DNA from: Owenia fusiformis
Taxonomy: Eukaryota; Annelida; Polychaeta; Sabellida; Oweniidae
Length of the DNA stretch: 60,000 bases
NCBI GenBank assembly: GCA_903813345.2
Contig: CAIIXF020000006.1
Coordinates: forward strand, 12,778,348 to 12,838,347
Direction: 5' to 3'
The notes beneath the pieces were generated by a model. The model was not told the DNA's origin and did not search any database. It saw only the letters and a list, made by a program, of their open reading frames with translations. Made by a program: the position numbers and the translations under genes. This document shows positions 37,684 to 49,141 of this stretch, one piece after another (the stretch's first letter is position 1; each line of letters starts with the position of its first letter).

Positions 37684-39730
37684 TCAAAATGAGGCAGAAT
37701 ATAACTTGAACATAAGCTTTAGATGTTTACCACCCAATTTTCTTGATATACTTTTCAAGTGGTTTAGCAACTTATCAATTTTATTAGATGATTGGATAAT
37801 ATGTGATTCAAAGGTAAGCTGGCTATCAAAAACTAAACCAAGATGCTTGTGGTTATTTACCTTTGGAATAATGTCACCACCCAAAGACAAAGAAGGAGTA
37901 AGCAATTCTGCTTTCCTAGGGTCAAAGAAATTTAACTCAGCACTTTTACTCGCTTTGAACTTTAATTTCCATTTGTCAGACCAATTGTAAATTGCATCTA
38001 GATCATTTTGTAATTCAGTCATCTTTAAATCTATATCAGAAGCTTGAAATGGCTGGTAAATCGACGTATCGTCCGCATAGAGATAACATCTAGAGTCAAT
38101 ATGGTCAGTAATGTCATTGATATAGATAAGAAAAAGAAGAGGGCCTAATATTGATCCTTGAGGAACTCCAGAGTTGATGTAACTTTCTTTCGACCATTCA
38201 GAACTTTGACCATCGATGACAACTTTGACCCTGCGATTAGTTAAGTATGATCTCAACAAAGAGCATACATCAGGACCGAAACCATAACTAGGAAGTTTAT
38301 TTAAAAGAAGGTTGTGAAGAATTGTGTCAAACGCGGCCGAGATGTCCAAAAATGCCGCTTTTACACTAAATCCTGCATCTAAATGCTTAGTCAAGTAATC
38401 AATTATTGTCAGTAACTGAAATTGAGTACTGTGGCCAGGTAAAAACCCACTTTGTAAATTACATAATAAATTCTGATCCACAAGAAATTTAAAAACCTTA
38501 TAAAATATGATTCTCTCAGTAACTTTTGAAAGACAGCTCAAAAGTGTAATTGGCCTATAATTTGATGGGGTATTTTTGTCACTTTTCTTATGAATGGGAG
38601 CAATGTTACCAAGTTTCCAGCATTGAGGGAAACAGTTTGTCGCAAAAATCTTGTTGATAAGTTTAGATAATGGTTTAGAGAGAGCAGGAGCTGCCAGTTT
38701 TAGCATTTTATTACTAATTTGGTCTGATCCAGAGGACTTATTTACATTTAAATCTATCGATCAATGTTTCAAAAACTTCATCATAATTTGTTGACAGCAT
38801 GTTGATTGACTCATTTGTACGAAGCTGTAAAAAAGCATTACCAATAGGCCCTTCAAAATGAAAACTTTTAATAAGATGATTCAGGAAAATATTGGCTTTA
38901 TCTTTGCCTGACCTGACAGTATTCCACGATCGTCAACAAGAATAGGTATTGAACTAGATCGACTGTTTGAAAATAATTTAGATGTGATGTTCCAGTAAGA
39001 TTTTGAACCAAAATGTTGTGTTTCCATTTTACTAATTATCCGCTTTTCATGATCGAGTTTCGCTTGAGTAATGGCATTATCTACAATTGTGCACTGGGCA
39101 AGATATCTATCAAATTGTTCAGGTTTGTTAGAATGGCGAAATGCATAGTGACATTTGTTCCTTTTGTTGATTAATGTTCTGATTTTGTCAGTAAACCATG
39201 GCTTGTCATTTGATTTTACTCTTATTTGTTTATTTGGAATGCAAGAACAAAAAATATCGAATAATGAACTGGTGATCTCTTTCCCAATGTTGTTCAAGTC
39301 ATTTAAGTCTTCAATTATATTACAAAGTCGCGAGTGACGAATTGAGTTATTCAGAATGGAAACATTAACATTGTCGTATTTCCGTATCCTATACGAAGAA
39401 AAGATGGATTTTTGTAATACCAATGAGGGTCTCAAAAACCAGCGTGTTGTGGTCAGTATTACCTACTGGTGGCGTCACCATGGAAGATGTGGCCAAGTTT
39501 CGAATATTGGTAATAAGTAGATCAATGCATGACCTGCTTGTCAAAGTTACACGTGTTGGTTCATTAATCAACTGTATAAGACCTAGATTTTGACATAATT
39601 CTAGAAGAGACTCACCTTCATATTTATTTACATCTTCACTCCACCAATGCTTATTTCGAGCATTGAAATCACCATTAACTACTAAAAAACATGATGATTT
39701 TGATTTATCCGAAATAAGCAAACCTCTATT
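37684..39730 (-). mobile_element. Non-LTR retrotransposon, Jockey/CR1-like, minus strand, truncated
   Basis: In order on the minus strand: endonuclease C-terminal part (39721-39389: FLVVNGDFNARNKHWW and SRSCIDLL), EN-RT linker (39435-38881: NDKPWFTDKIRTLINKRNKC), and a 340-residue RT frame (38706-37684) with CWKLGNIAPIHKK, NYRPITLLSCLSKV, QSGFLPGHST, AFLDISAAFDTI, SGVPQGSILGPLLF and YADDTSIY. The RT core looks intact, but frameshifts separate the three frames. The 3' end is lost at KLMFKLYSASF, where intact elements continue. Its 5' section is duplicated at 42575-42985, where 193 bp missing here are kept. Confidence 0.88.
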
Positions 39731-40125
39731 TTCATTTATGTAAATTGTTCAATCAATTAGTTGGATAATTATGTATTTGTCGCCATCTTGTATATTTACT
39801 TAGTTCACGGGCACTTGGTTGTTTTCGGTGAGTTATCAGCATATTATTTCATTGAATTTTGAACATATTATTTCTTTGAATTGATCTTATCAGATAATTG
39901 TCAATTACGTAGTGGAGGTTTCATGAATTGTACATGTACGCATTTCCCATTGTTTCAGGAGGCCGTTTCTCGAAAGTTTTTAACTCAATTGTTGTTAACG
40001 ATTTTTCCGTTTCTCGAAAGTTAACGATTCGCGATGACATCATGATTTTTAAAGATGTGTTGTTATTCATGGCTGATTTAACGAGAGGGTTAGGGGATCT
40101 CGTAATATAACGATGTGGTATCTAA

Positions 40126-40614
40126 CACCCCAGTCACATTTGTCGTACGGAGGCCGTGCGTCGACCGCAGATCAATTAAATCAGTGTATTTCTGCGGCGA
40201 GCGTAGGAAAACTACGCTCGCCTTGCGGCCTCCGTACGGCGTATCCAGTTTTTTACAGGCCGCAGGGTCGCCGTAGAAATTATAACTCGGAGTTATAATA
40301 TTTGTTCATTTCTGAGGTCCCCGTAGAAATCAACTGGCTCAACAAGATTGAATCATTATTTGTCAATGTTTCACGATCACTTTTCATTTGATATTACATC
40401 CAAGCACTATGAATAACATTTATAAATTGTCCCGATGTAAATGAAATGAAAAAAGTATTATTTATCAACAGAAATTTTTAATTCACCGTGCGGCTGCCGT
40501 GGGAAATGTGACTGCAAAAGTATGAGAGCGCAGAAATTCCCGGCGAGCGTAGAAATGTTACTGGCCGCAGAAATGATAGACCGCAAGGTCGCCGTAGGAA
40601 ATGTGACTGGGGTG
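40126..40614. mobile_element. MITE, first of tandem pair A
   Basis: 489 bp with inverted ends CACCCCAGTCACATTTGTCG and its counterpart (GAAATGTGACTGGGGTG). TAA precedes it, and a single TAA separates it from the next copy, a 3-bp junction as in PIF/Harbinger insertion sites. No ORF of note. Inner repeats include CTACGCTCGCCTTGCGGCCT and GACCGCAAGGTCGCCG. Confidence 0.85.
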
Positions 40615-40617
40615 TAA

Positions 40618-41107
40618 CACCCCAGTCACATTTGTCGCACGGCGGTCGCAAGTCGACCGCAGATCAATTAAATCGGTGAATTTCTGCGACGAGCGTAGAA
40701 AACCTACGCTCGCCTTGCGGCCTCCGTACGGCGAATGCAGATTTTTATAGGCCGCAGGGAAGGCGTAGAAATTATAACTCGGAGTTATAATATTTGTTCA
40801 TTCCTGAGGTCCCCGTAGAAATCAACTGGCTCAACAAGATTGAATCATTATTTATCAATGTTTCACGATCACTTTTCATTTGATATTAGATCCTAGCACT
40901 ATGAATAACATTTATAAATTGTCCTGATGTAAATAAAATGAAAAAAGTATTATTTATCAACAGAAATTTAAAATTCACCGTGCGGCTGCCGTGGGAAATG
41001 TGACTGCAAAAGTATGAGAGCGCAGAAATTCTGCGGCGAGCGTAGAAAAGCTACTGGCCGCAGAAATGATAGACCGCAAGGTCGCCGTAGGAAATGTGAC
41101 TGGGGTG
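40618..41107. mobile_element. MITE, second of tandem pair A
   Basis: A diverged (roughly 5%) copy of the preceding MITE in the same orientation, followed by TTA at 41108-41110. Confidence 0.85.
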
Positions 41108-42177
41108 TTAACAAATCTTAGGTCATTAAACACATTTTATATGCTGATTAAAGAAGATAATACCGCCTTTTATATAATATATTATAATACAAATACCCCT
41201 GCATTACTGCATTATTTGGCACGTTCAGCGAGATTATTTGTTGGAAATCTTTCCAAAATAAGGATGAAATTGAGGGTTTGTAAATGGACCGGGTGTTTGT
41301 TTCACACCACCCGAGCAGTTGATCATTTGGAAATAATGTGACTCACAATGGCATGGACATTAAACAGTTCATCGGATCGAAAATAATAGTTTGTTTGTTT
41401 CTGAACGGCAAAGTGTACAATATGCAATAAGGACACTTTTCTGGGGACACTGTTTTATTTTACATCTGTGTCTTGTAGCGTCAGAGAGGCCAAGCCTACA
41501 CGCTATTATTATTGCTCCTAAAATCATTTTGCCGGTTTCATGAGCATATTTAATTTTATGTGTACACAAATGAACGAAACTAGATGTAATTTCACATTTT
41601 GCGCGAAAATAATAGCTCTGGTCGTTGAGTAAAACCAGAATAAAACAAAGCAGATCATTAAGGAAATATAAAAAATAATCCACGTCAAAACGTTAAACTG
41701 ATTTGGTGCCAAATGTGACGATTCCGCACAAGCTGAACGAGCCCGATAACGAGATGGTTCGAGATACGGCCGGAATCTGCACATTTCGTTAATCAAGTTG
41801 TTAATTTCACAATTCGTTATTAACGATTCGTTAATAACGAAACATTTCGAGAAACGGGGAGGCATCAAAATAGATGACCCTTTTGTGTCTTTTGGTGAGA
41901 ACTACCTTACAAGCAGTGTCCCTTTAAATGGCTAAATGGATATTGATTCAGTCTCTCAGCAATATACCATCTTCAGGGGCAGGCATGAACGATGGATCAA
42001 AAATAGATTGACCCATTAGGTTCTTTGGATGAGACCTAACTTACAGACAGCGTCCCTTTAGGCTACCTAAAACTGTATGTATGAGGCTCATTGTTTTAAG
42101 CTTTTGTGATCATTCTCCATGAAATATTATTATTTTTCTGTGTTTGTTTTTATCTAGTTCATAAGATGATTAACAAT

Positions 42178-42440
42178 CTATAGAATAAATTCTATCTTTC
42201 TGTTTTTTGCATTTGCAAACATGTCAATAACAGTATCAATGTTTATATCCTGTTCCCTATGGATATGTATCATGGCCAAGGAAGAAGGTCTTTCCTCGTT
42301 CATTGTGGAACGCAAGTATGACTTAATGCGTTTCAAACTGCTAAAGCTTCGTTCAGCCACGCAAGTGGATACTGGCAATGTTAGCAGCTGGACCAAACAC
42401 GTGTAGACATCGGGGTAAAGAGGCTGGGGGGTCTGTTGAA
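42178..42440 (-). pseudogene. hAT transposase C-terminal dimerisation domain, remnant
   Basis: The minus strand reads YPDVYTCLVQLLTLPVSTCV, then AERSFSSLKRIKSYLRSTMN, EERPSSLAMIHIHRE and a tail ending FANAKNRKIEFIL. This is the hAT dimerisation domain (PVS-x3-AERSFS, LR-TM, RL--LA-I), close to the hATs related to ZMYM1-like proteins. The catalytic core is missing; only the last exon-sized fragment remains, between the two copies of the segmental duplication. Confidence 0.85.
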
Positions 42441-42574
42441 TAGTCTCCTATCGATTTCTATCTCTTGGTAAAATATTTATTTTTCATCACAATTAATCTG
42501 GTAAATTCTATTTTTCCTTAAAATTTGAGAGTACGCCTGGGCGTACTTGGCGTACACGTAGCTACGCCACTGAA

Positions 42575-42985
42575 GTAGATCAATGCATGACCTGCTTGTC
42601 AAAGTTACACGTGTTGGTTCATTAATCAACTGTATAAGACCTAGATTTTGACATAATTCTAGAAGAGACTCACCTTCATATTTATTTACATCTTCACTCC
42701 ACCAATGCTTATTTCGAGCATTGAAATCACCATTAACTACTAAAAAACATGATGATTTTGATTTAGCCAAAGTACAGCTTGTATTAAAGCGGTCAAAAAA
42801 AGAATCACTTTCAAGACGTGTTAATGATGGTGAGCGGTGATAAAGCCCATATGTAATCACTCTATGATTAACTCTTAAGTCAAGCCAAATAGCATCATTA
42901 TTATCATTCATTAGATCATGTCTAAGTTTAGGTTGAGGGATATCTTCACTTGCATAGATAAGCAAACCTCTATTCTCATTTATGT
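42575..42985 (-). mobile_element. LINE endonuclease fragment (duplicate)
   Basis: The minus strand encodes ENRGLLIYASEDIPQPKLRH, DAIWLDLRVNHRVITYGLYH, FLVVNGDFNARNKHWW and SRSCIDLL: the central and C-terminal part of an AP-type endonuclease. The frame breaks at the duplication boundary near 42575. Same element as 37684-39730. Confidence 0.85.
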
Positions 42986-43385
42986 AAATTGTTCAATCAA
43001 TTAGTTGGATAATTATGTATTTGTCGCCATCTTGTATATTTACTTAGTTCACGGGCACTTGGTTGTTTTCGGTGAGTTATCAGCATATTATTTCATTGAA
43101 TTTTGAACATATTATTTCTTTGAATTGATCTTATCAGATAATTGTCAATTACGTAGTGGAGGTTTCATGAATTGTACATGTACGCATTTCCCATTGTTTC
43201 AGGAGGCCGTTTCTCGAAAGTTTCGTTAATAACGAATTTTTAATTCAATTGTTGTTAACGATTTTTCCGTTTCTCGAAAGTTAACGATTCGCGATGACAT
43301 CATGATTTTTAACGATTTTTTGTTATTCATGGCTGATTTAACGAGAGGGTTAGGGGATCTCGTAATATAACGATGTGGTATCTAA

Positions 43386-43874
43386 CACCCCAGTCACATT
43401 TGTCGTACGGAGGCCGTGCGTCGACCGCAGATCAATTAAATCAGTGTATTTCTGCGGCGAGCGTAGGAAAACTACGCTCGCCTTGCGGCCTCCGTACGGC
43501 GTATCCAGTTTTTTACAGGCCGCAGGGTCGCCGTAGAAATTATAACTCGGAGTTATAATATTTGTTCATTTCTGAGGTCCCCGTAGAAATCAACTGGCTC
43601 AACAAGATTGAATCATTATTTGTCAATGTTTCACGATCACTTTTCATTTGATATTACATCCTAGCACTATGAATAACATTTATAAATTGTCCCGATGTAA
43701 ATGAAATGAAAAAAGTATTATTTATCAACAGAAATTTTTAATTCACCGTGCGGCTGCCGTGGGAAATGTGACTGCAAAAGTATGAGAGCGCAGAAATTCC
43801 ACGGCGAGCGTAGAAATGTTACTGGCCGCAGAAATGATAGACCGCAAGGTCGCTGAGGAAATGTGACTGGGGTG
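43386..43874. mobile_element. MITE, first of tandem pair B
   Basis: Duplicate of 40126-40614, with the same ends and the same TAA junction. Confidence 0.85.
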
Positions 43875-43877
43875 TAA

Positions 43878-44368
43878 CACCCCAGTCACATTTGTCGCAC
43901 GGCGGCCGCAAGTCGACCGCAGATCAATTAAATCGGTGAATTTCTGCGACGAGCGTAGAAAAACTACGCTCGCCTTGCGGCCTCCGTACGGCGAATGCAG
44001 ATTTTTACAGGCCGCAGGGAAGGCGTAGAAATTATAACTCAGAGTTATAATATTTGTTCATTCCTGAGGTCCCCGTAGAAATCAACTGGCTCAACAAGAT
44101 TGAATCATTATTTATCAATTGTTTCACGATCACTTTTCATTTGATATTACATCCTAGCACTATGAATAACATTTATAAATTGTCCTGATGTAAATAAAAT
44201 GAAAAAAGTATTATTTATCAACAGAAATTTAAAATTCACCGTGCGGCTGCCGTGGGAAATGTGACTGCAAAAGTATGAGAGCGCAGAAATTCTGCGGCGA
44301 GCGTAGAAAAGCTACTGGCCGCAGAAATGATAGACCGCAAGGTCGCCGTAAGAAATGTGACTGGGGTG
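43878..44368. mobile_element. MITE, second of tandem pair B
   Basis: Duplicate of 40618-41107, followed by TTA. Confidence 0.85.
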
Positions 44369-45550
44369 TTAACAAATCGTAGGTCATTAAACACATTTTA
44401 TATGCTGATTAAAGAAGATAATACCGCCTTTTATATAATATATTATAATACAAATACCCCTGCATTACTGCATTATTTGGCACGTTCAGCGAGATTATTT
44501 GTTGGAAATCTTTCCAAAATAAGGATGAAATTGAGGGTTTGTAAATGGACCGGGTGTTTGTTTCACACCACCCGAGCAGTTGATCATTTGGAAATAATGT
44601 GACTCACAATGGCATGGACATTAAACAGTTCATCGGATCGAAAATAATAGTTTGTTTGTTTCTGAACGGCAAAGTGTACAATATGCAATAAGGACACTTT
44701 TCTGGGGACACTGTTTTATTTTACATCTGTGTCTTGTAGCGTCAGAGAGGCCAAGCCTACACGCTATTATTATTGCTCCTAAAATCATTTTGCCGGTTTC
44801 ATGAGCATATTTAATTTTATGTGTACACAAATGAACGAAACTAGATGTAATTTCACATTTTGCGCGAAAATAATAGCTCTGGTCGTTGAGTAAAACCAGA
44901 ATAAAACAAAGCAGATCATTAAGGAAATATAAAAAATAATCCACGTCAAAACGTTAAACTGATTTGGTGCCAAATGTGACGATTCCGCACAAGCTGAACG
45001 AGCCCGATAACGAGATGGTTCGAGATACGGCCGGAATCTGCACATTTCGTTAATCAAGTTGTTAATTTCACAATTCGTTATTAACGATTCGTTAATAACG
45101 AAACATTTCGAGAAACGGGGAGGCATCAAAATAGATGACCCTTTTGTGTCTTTTGGTGAGAACTACCTTACAAGCAGTGTCCCTTTAAATGGCTAAATGG
45201 ATATTGATTCAGTCTCTCAGCAATATACCATCTTCAGGGGCAGGCATGAACGATGGATCAAAAATAGATTGACCCATTAGGTTCTTTGGATGAGACCTAA
45301 CTTACAGACAGCGTCCCTTTAAATAGGTAAATCGATATTGATTCAGTCCCTCGGCACAAATCAAATATCTGACCAGATTTCCTTGTATGGACAAAATCCT
45401 GTTATCCATCTCGTTAAATCGGTTATGGATAACGAACAAATCGTTAAAATCATGACGTCATCGGGAATCATTAACTTTCGAGAAAGGGAAAAATATTGAT
45501 CAACAATTGAATTAACGATTCGTTAATAACGAGAGTTTCGAGAAACGGCC

Positions 45551-46144
45551 TTCTGGACCGTATCCCAATGGAAACGTATATTTAAGTCACATGGACCAAT
45601 CAGGTTGCAGGGAATTTCGAGTCTCTCTGTGAGACTTATTAAGTTGTCGATCTGTAAGTGTATATCTAATGATAAAATTGCCATTGTACATTTACATTGT
45701 ATATTTGCATTCATACCTTAATCGGGGGATTCTCATAACAACATATCACAATTTATTTTGGTACATTTTGGTGTGCGCTGCCCTAAGTGCAAATATTATT
45801 AAAATTCATGGCTTATATAGAAAGCTATAAGAAATAGAAATGTGAACGTTTTTGACCTGCACAGTATAACAAAGATTGTAGTCGTGTTTAGTATATTTAA
45901 TAAAAGAAAAACACAACAATATGATATAAACAATTAAATTTAGTCCATCTACCTGAACGATGCACCAGTTCATTGTCTGGTACACGATTTGTAATTTTAT
46001 TTCCATTAAAATGCAGGATTATTTTACATTAAAATGTATATACTTTCAAATACATGTATTTTTGCTGCGCGAATGTACTTTTCTTTCTACAGGAATGAGC
46101 GAGGTAAGTCTAGATCTATCGGCAATCTCTACATATTGTTTTAA
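45551..46144. other. 3' flank of the minus-strand coiled-coil gene
   Basis: AT-rich. On the minus strand it would hold the 3' UTR after the stop at 46145. No clear feature. Confidence 0.4.
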
Positions 46145-47163
46145 CTATACATCCCCAGAACCATCCTCTTCTTCTACTTCTACAACTTCCTCACATTCGA
46201 CTTCCTTTAGTTTTCGCAACCATCTGCTTTTACATTGTCCGCATCTTGTCATCCTGAAATTCAAAATTTCGAATTCATCATACTCCAGTTCAATAAACTA
46301 CATTTTAAAAGAAGGTTAGACTCCCGCTGGCCCATATGATAGATTCAAATATTCCCCACTCCAAAGAGGGAGACAATATAATTTTTGCTGATATGAGTAT
46401 CCATCATGTTTGGTCACTGCACAAACTAAGTGATCAAACCTTTTCTTGGTTTTAAGAATATACATGTATGTGTTGAACTACTTACACACAACGTGCACCC
46501 CTTGGCTGAAGACATTTTTTGTTTTCACATGTATCCTGTTCACATTCTACAAGATCTGCCTCGCAGCCTTTAAATATATATTTTCTTCACCATAAATAAA
46601 CAAATATCGCAAGTGAATTAATTTTTAATTGAATTAGAATACTTTAAATATTGGCAAAATGTATGCAAAAATGAATAGATGTTTCGAGTAAAATTCGAGT
46701 AAAAAAAGCTAATTCAATATTTTCAACATATTTTTAATATTTAATATTTTTTGAACGCTATGGATTCAATATTTAATTGTGTTTCAAAACTATTTGGCTC
46801 CTTCACAAAATCAATTACAAGACATTTACATATAATATAATAATATGCAGTGATATAGTGACGACACGATAATTATTACTTTTTACGCGATAATTGGACA
46901 CGAACTTTTTTAAGAGTCCTAGAAATTCCATACCATGGAATCAAACCTGAAACGAAAATATTAAACTATTCACCTTCTAATTCAACTGCTGATATCAACT
47001 CTTCCCATTTTATCTCAAGATTCTCAATAATCCTGTCACCTTCTTCAACGCTTTGACTGGCCAGTGTTATGAGATTATTTATTTGCAAGAGTATTTCCGT
47101 CAAGTATTGTAACATACTTTTTAGCTCCTCATCAGCGCTGCTCTCCGAGTCCTCGAGGAGGTC
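46145..47163 (-). CDS. Unrecognised acidic coiled-coil/Cys-containing protein, 3' three exons
   Basis: Three minus-strand exons join in frame with GT-AG sites: 47163-46974 (phase 0 in, donor GTGAAT, phase 1), 46567-46486 (donor GTAAGT, phase 2) and 46253-46145 (stop TAG). The first is acidic and heptad-like (LLEDSESSADEELKSML, LLQINNLITLASQSVEEGDR). The second is a short Cys-rich module (GCEADLVECEQDTCENKKC and LQPRGARC). The third has RCGQCKSRWLRKLKEVEC and an acidic tail EVVEVEEEDGSGDV. Matching phases, good donors and a sensible C-terminus support a real gene. No known domain is recognised; the CxxC may bind metal or form disulphides. Upstream exons are probably those at 53077-53905, with at least one unseen exon between. 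Confidence 0.6.
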
Positions 47164-47207
47164 CTAGATTATATCATTTATAAAGCATCATTCCGCTCTG
47201 TATTTCT

Positions 47208-47350
47208 ACTGAAATTGTCCCCTCTGTACCAATATTTTCTGTATTGCGACGGAGATGATCAACGGGGACAACCTCAGTAGCAATACAGATTGGTACAGCA
47301 CAAGAAATGACCAATCAGAAGGCTTCGTTTTACAGATCATACGATAAGAT
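47208..47350. mobile_element. Hairpin MITE, related to 17272-17440
   Basis: Opposite orientation to the copy at 17272-17440. It shares TACCAATATTTTCTGTATTG-CGACGGAGATGATCAACGGG and GACCAATCAGAAGGCTTCGT. It starts 45 bp upstream (in gene sense) of the exon beginning at 47163. Confidence 0.8.
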
Positions 47351-47433
47351 CGAATATTAATCGATACATATTTTGTCAGTTTAATTCTACAATTAGTTAT
47401 CTCAAATTTAAACATCAAAACGCTTTAATAGTC

Positions 47434-47521
47434 TCACCCCCTGATATGAGTGTGGACACTTTTTGAAACTATGATGAAATGTGTGGACAAAGCCCAGCAA
47501 AACGGAGGTCTTGGAGGGAAG
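47434..47521 (+). repeat. Exon-like block, inverted homologue of 52335-52412
   Basis: TGAAATGTGTGGACAAAGCC and CAGCAAAACG match the minus strand at 52335-52412. The + strand reads WTLFETMMKCVDKAQQNGGL and then GGK, followed by a good donor GTATGT at 47522. The other copy reads CGQFFEAMMKCVDNAQQNC. Conservation of the peptide in both suggests an exon or a coding TE fragment. No partner exon was found. Confidence 0.45.
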
Positions 47522-47798
47522 GTATGTTTATATTTCATATTTGAACACTTTGTAATACCGATACCTGTTTGGATGGTGTGTCAATGAACACCTATAGCTT
47601 CAATGAAACCCTTAGCATGGTCAACTTATATTGTAATTATTATGAAATTGAAAGTTAAATGCGACTTTACAAAAAATTTGAAATAATTTTCGGTATTTTT
47701 GGAATTCTCCTTCTTTCCCAGTGTTTTAGCCAAGTAAAGAACTCCTAGGAACGTCGATGACGGTACCTGTAATAACCCATCGCTTATATTCCCAAATA

Positions 47799-48450
47799 TA
47801 GGGTGTCTCAAAAAGTGTACCCAAAAGTATATCAACACCATAGACAAACCAATCAATATTTTCAGACATTTTTTGCATGGTCTTGTGGATAATTCAGTTT
47901 TGCCTTTTTGTTACTTTAGCCCGTTACCTTTTACACCACATATTCAATGTAACCTCATATTTCGATGACAGTCTGCATCCTTACTACTACATTGTTCATC
48001 ACATTTGATATTTCTGGTGGAATGATTTGATTTCTGTTCGGATGCTGGTCTTAAGTTGTTCTAGGTCTCTTAGCTTGGGTTTAGCATAAAAATGGTCCTT
48101 CAAATAGCCTCAGAGAAGAAAGTATGAGCCGTGAAATATGGTGAATAGGGAGGCCCTCACAATGTCTTATAGTCCCCTAATACAGAGAGGTCAGAGGTTC
48201 AAGAAACTGCATTGGTTGGGATTCTAGTGTAGCTTTTGGTATGTGTATCAATTTGAGACCACTGTGTTTTCATTTGGATATCATTTGGTCTGCAGGCTAG
48301 CCTGCCTAACTCTGGAAGGTAACCCCTGAATCATTTGCCAATAATTGACCTGATTATCTGCGTTTGTTCTGACATCGTCATCCTAAAACATCTTTCTCTG
48401 TGGCTTTTTGGAGGAGTGTTTTAATGCTCATTCCAAGCAAAAATACCTAG
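47799..48450 (-). mobile_element. Mariner-type element remnant, one end only
   Basis: TA and GGGTGTCTCAAAAAGTGTAC at 47799 form a mariner-like end. On the minus strand from about 48170 down, the reading PPYSPYFTAHTFFSEAI and NNLRPASEQKSNHSTRNIKC resembles the SPDLTPLDFFLWGxL and C-terminal regions of mariner transposase, with stops. The other end is lost. Confidence 0.65.
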
Positions 48451-49141
48451 AACAACTTAAAGAGAGAATCAGAGATAGCGAGCAGGCTAAACACAAAATT
48501 GTTTCAATTTTAGAATATTTTTGGCTCATCAGTCAAGCCACGAATCTCTTTCACATTTGATCAATATAAAAGTTGAAAAAATGTAATTTTAGATTGAGAT
48601 ATAAATGCATATACCATTAGCCAAGGGGTTTAAGAAGCGTTTCTCAAAATATTTGTATTACCCTTTAAACAATTACTTGATTGTGCATCAAAACGTAAAT
48701 ATACTCTTAAATTGCTGGTGTCGATGATGGTGCATACATAGGCTTACATTGATTCATGTTTCAAAATTAATTTTGAGTTTAAAGATGAACTAATGTATTA
48801 AGTTTGAATTATTTAATCACATGAACAAAAATAAATTGCAATAGTTGTTGTTTATCTTAACAAGAGAATTTTATTAAGATAATTATTGAAATACATTGTT
48901 TTGAGTTTCCCTAAAGGTAATTAATTTCAAGATTTTGTTTTCTAAGCTAAATAATATGCCAAGTCAATTCGTCAATCGACAAAATGAATGTACAAATTAG
49001 ACACACGTGTCTTCTTACATCAAAATACAACATTGTTACGAATAGGTCAATCACTCCTCCTTGTGATATTAAGTGTTATTTAACAGTGTCGCTGATGGTC
49101 GCTTAGGTTTTTAAACAATAACGTTTACATAATTTACACAT
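48451..49141. other. No gene seen
   Basis: AT-rich. Contains one GGTGTCGATGATGGTGC motif near 48718. Confidence 0.45.

Larger units (their letters stand above)
39518..42059 (+). repeat. Segmental duplication, copy A
   Basis: Nearly identical to 42575-45321. It begins in the LINE endonuclease (GTAGATCAATGCATGACCTG), runs through the long-TIR element and two tandem MITEs, and ends at GACAGCGTCCCTTTA. Differences: 193 bp absent at 39712, 17 bp absent after 39978, and scattered substitutions. Confidence 0.9.
39961..42059. mobile_element. Long-TIR element, copy A (right end missing)
   Basis: Left end GGCCGTTTCTCGAAAG, followed by repeated TTAACGATT and TTCTCGAAAG blocks. An inverted block, TTCGTTAATAACGAAACATT-TCGAGAAACGG, lies at 41829-41858. 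The outer right TIR found in copy B at 45425-45550 is absent here. Carries the two MITEs at 40126-41107. Confidence 0.65.
42575..45321 (+). repeat. Segmental duplication, copy B
   Basis: Direct repeat of 39518-42059, offset 3057 bp at the start and 3244-3261 bp later because of indels. It keeps 193 bp of LINE endonuclease lost in copy A. Confidence 0.9.
43205..45550. mobile_element. Long-TIR element, copy B (both ends present)
   Basis: Inverted ends of about 115-125 bp: 43205-43318 (GGCCGTTTCTCGAAAGTTTC, GTTAATAACGA, AATTCAATTGTTG, TGACATCATGATTTTTAACG) and their reverse complement at 45425-45550. 2.35 kb long, no transposase. It hosts the tandem MITEs at 43386-44368, so it is older than they are. 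Confidence 0.75.

Noticed and set aside
37376-37990. A single + strand protein of 204 residues
   Set aside because: The first half is RT of a + strand LINE remnant. The second half runs antisense through the RT of the opposite LINE, so the fusion is a chance read-through.
41369-41868. Minus-strand frames of 104 and 114 residues, repeated identically at 44630-45129
   Set aside because: Their duplication simply follows the segmental duplication. They lie in non-coding parts of the long-TIR element, have no recognisable domain, and overlap each other in different frames.
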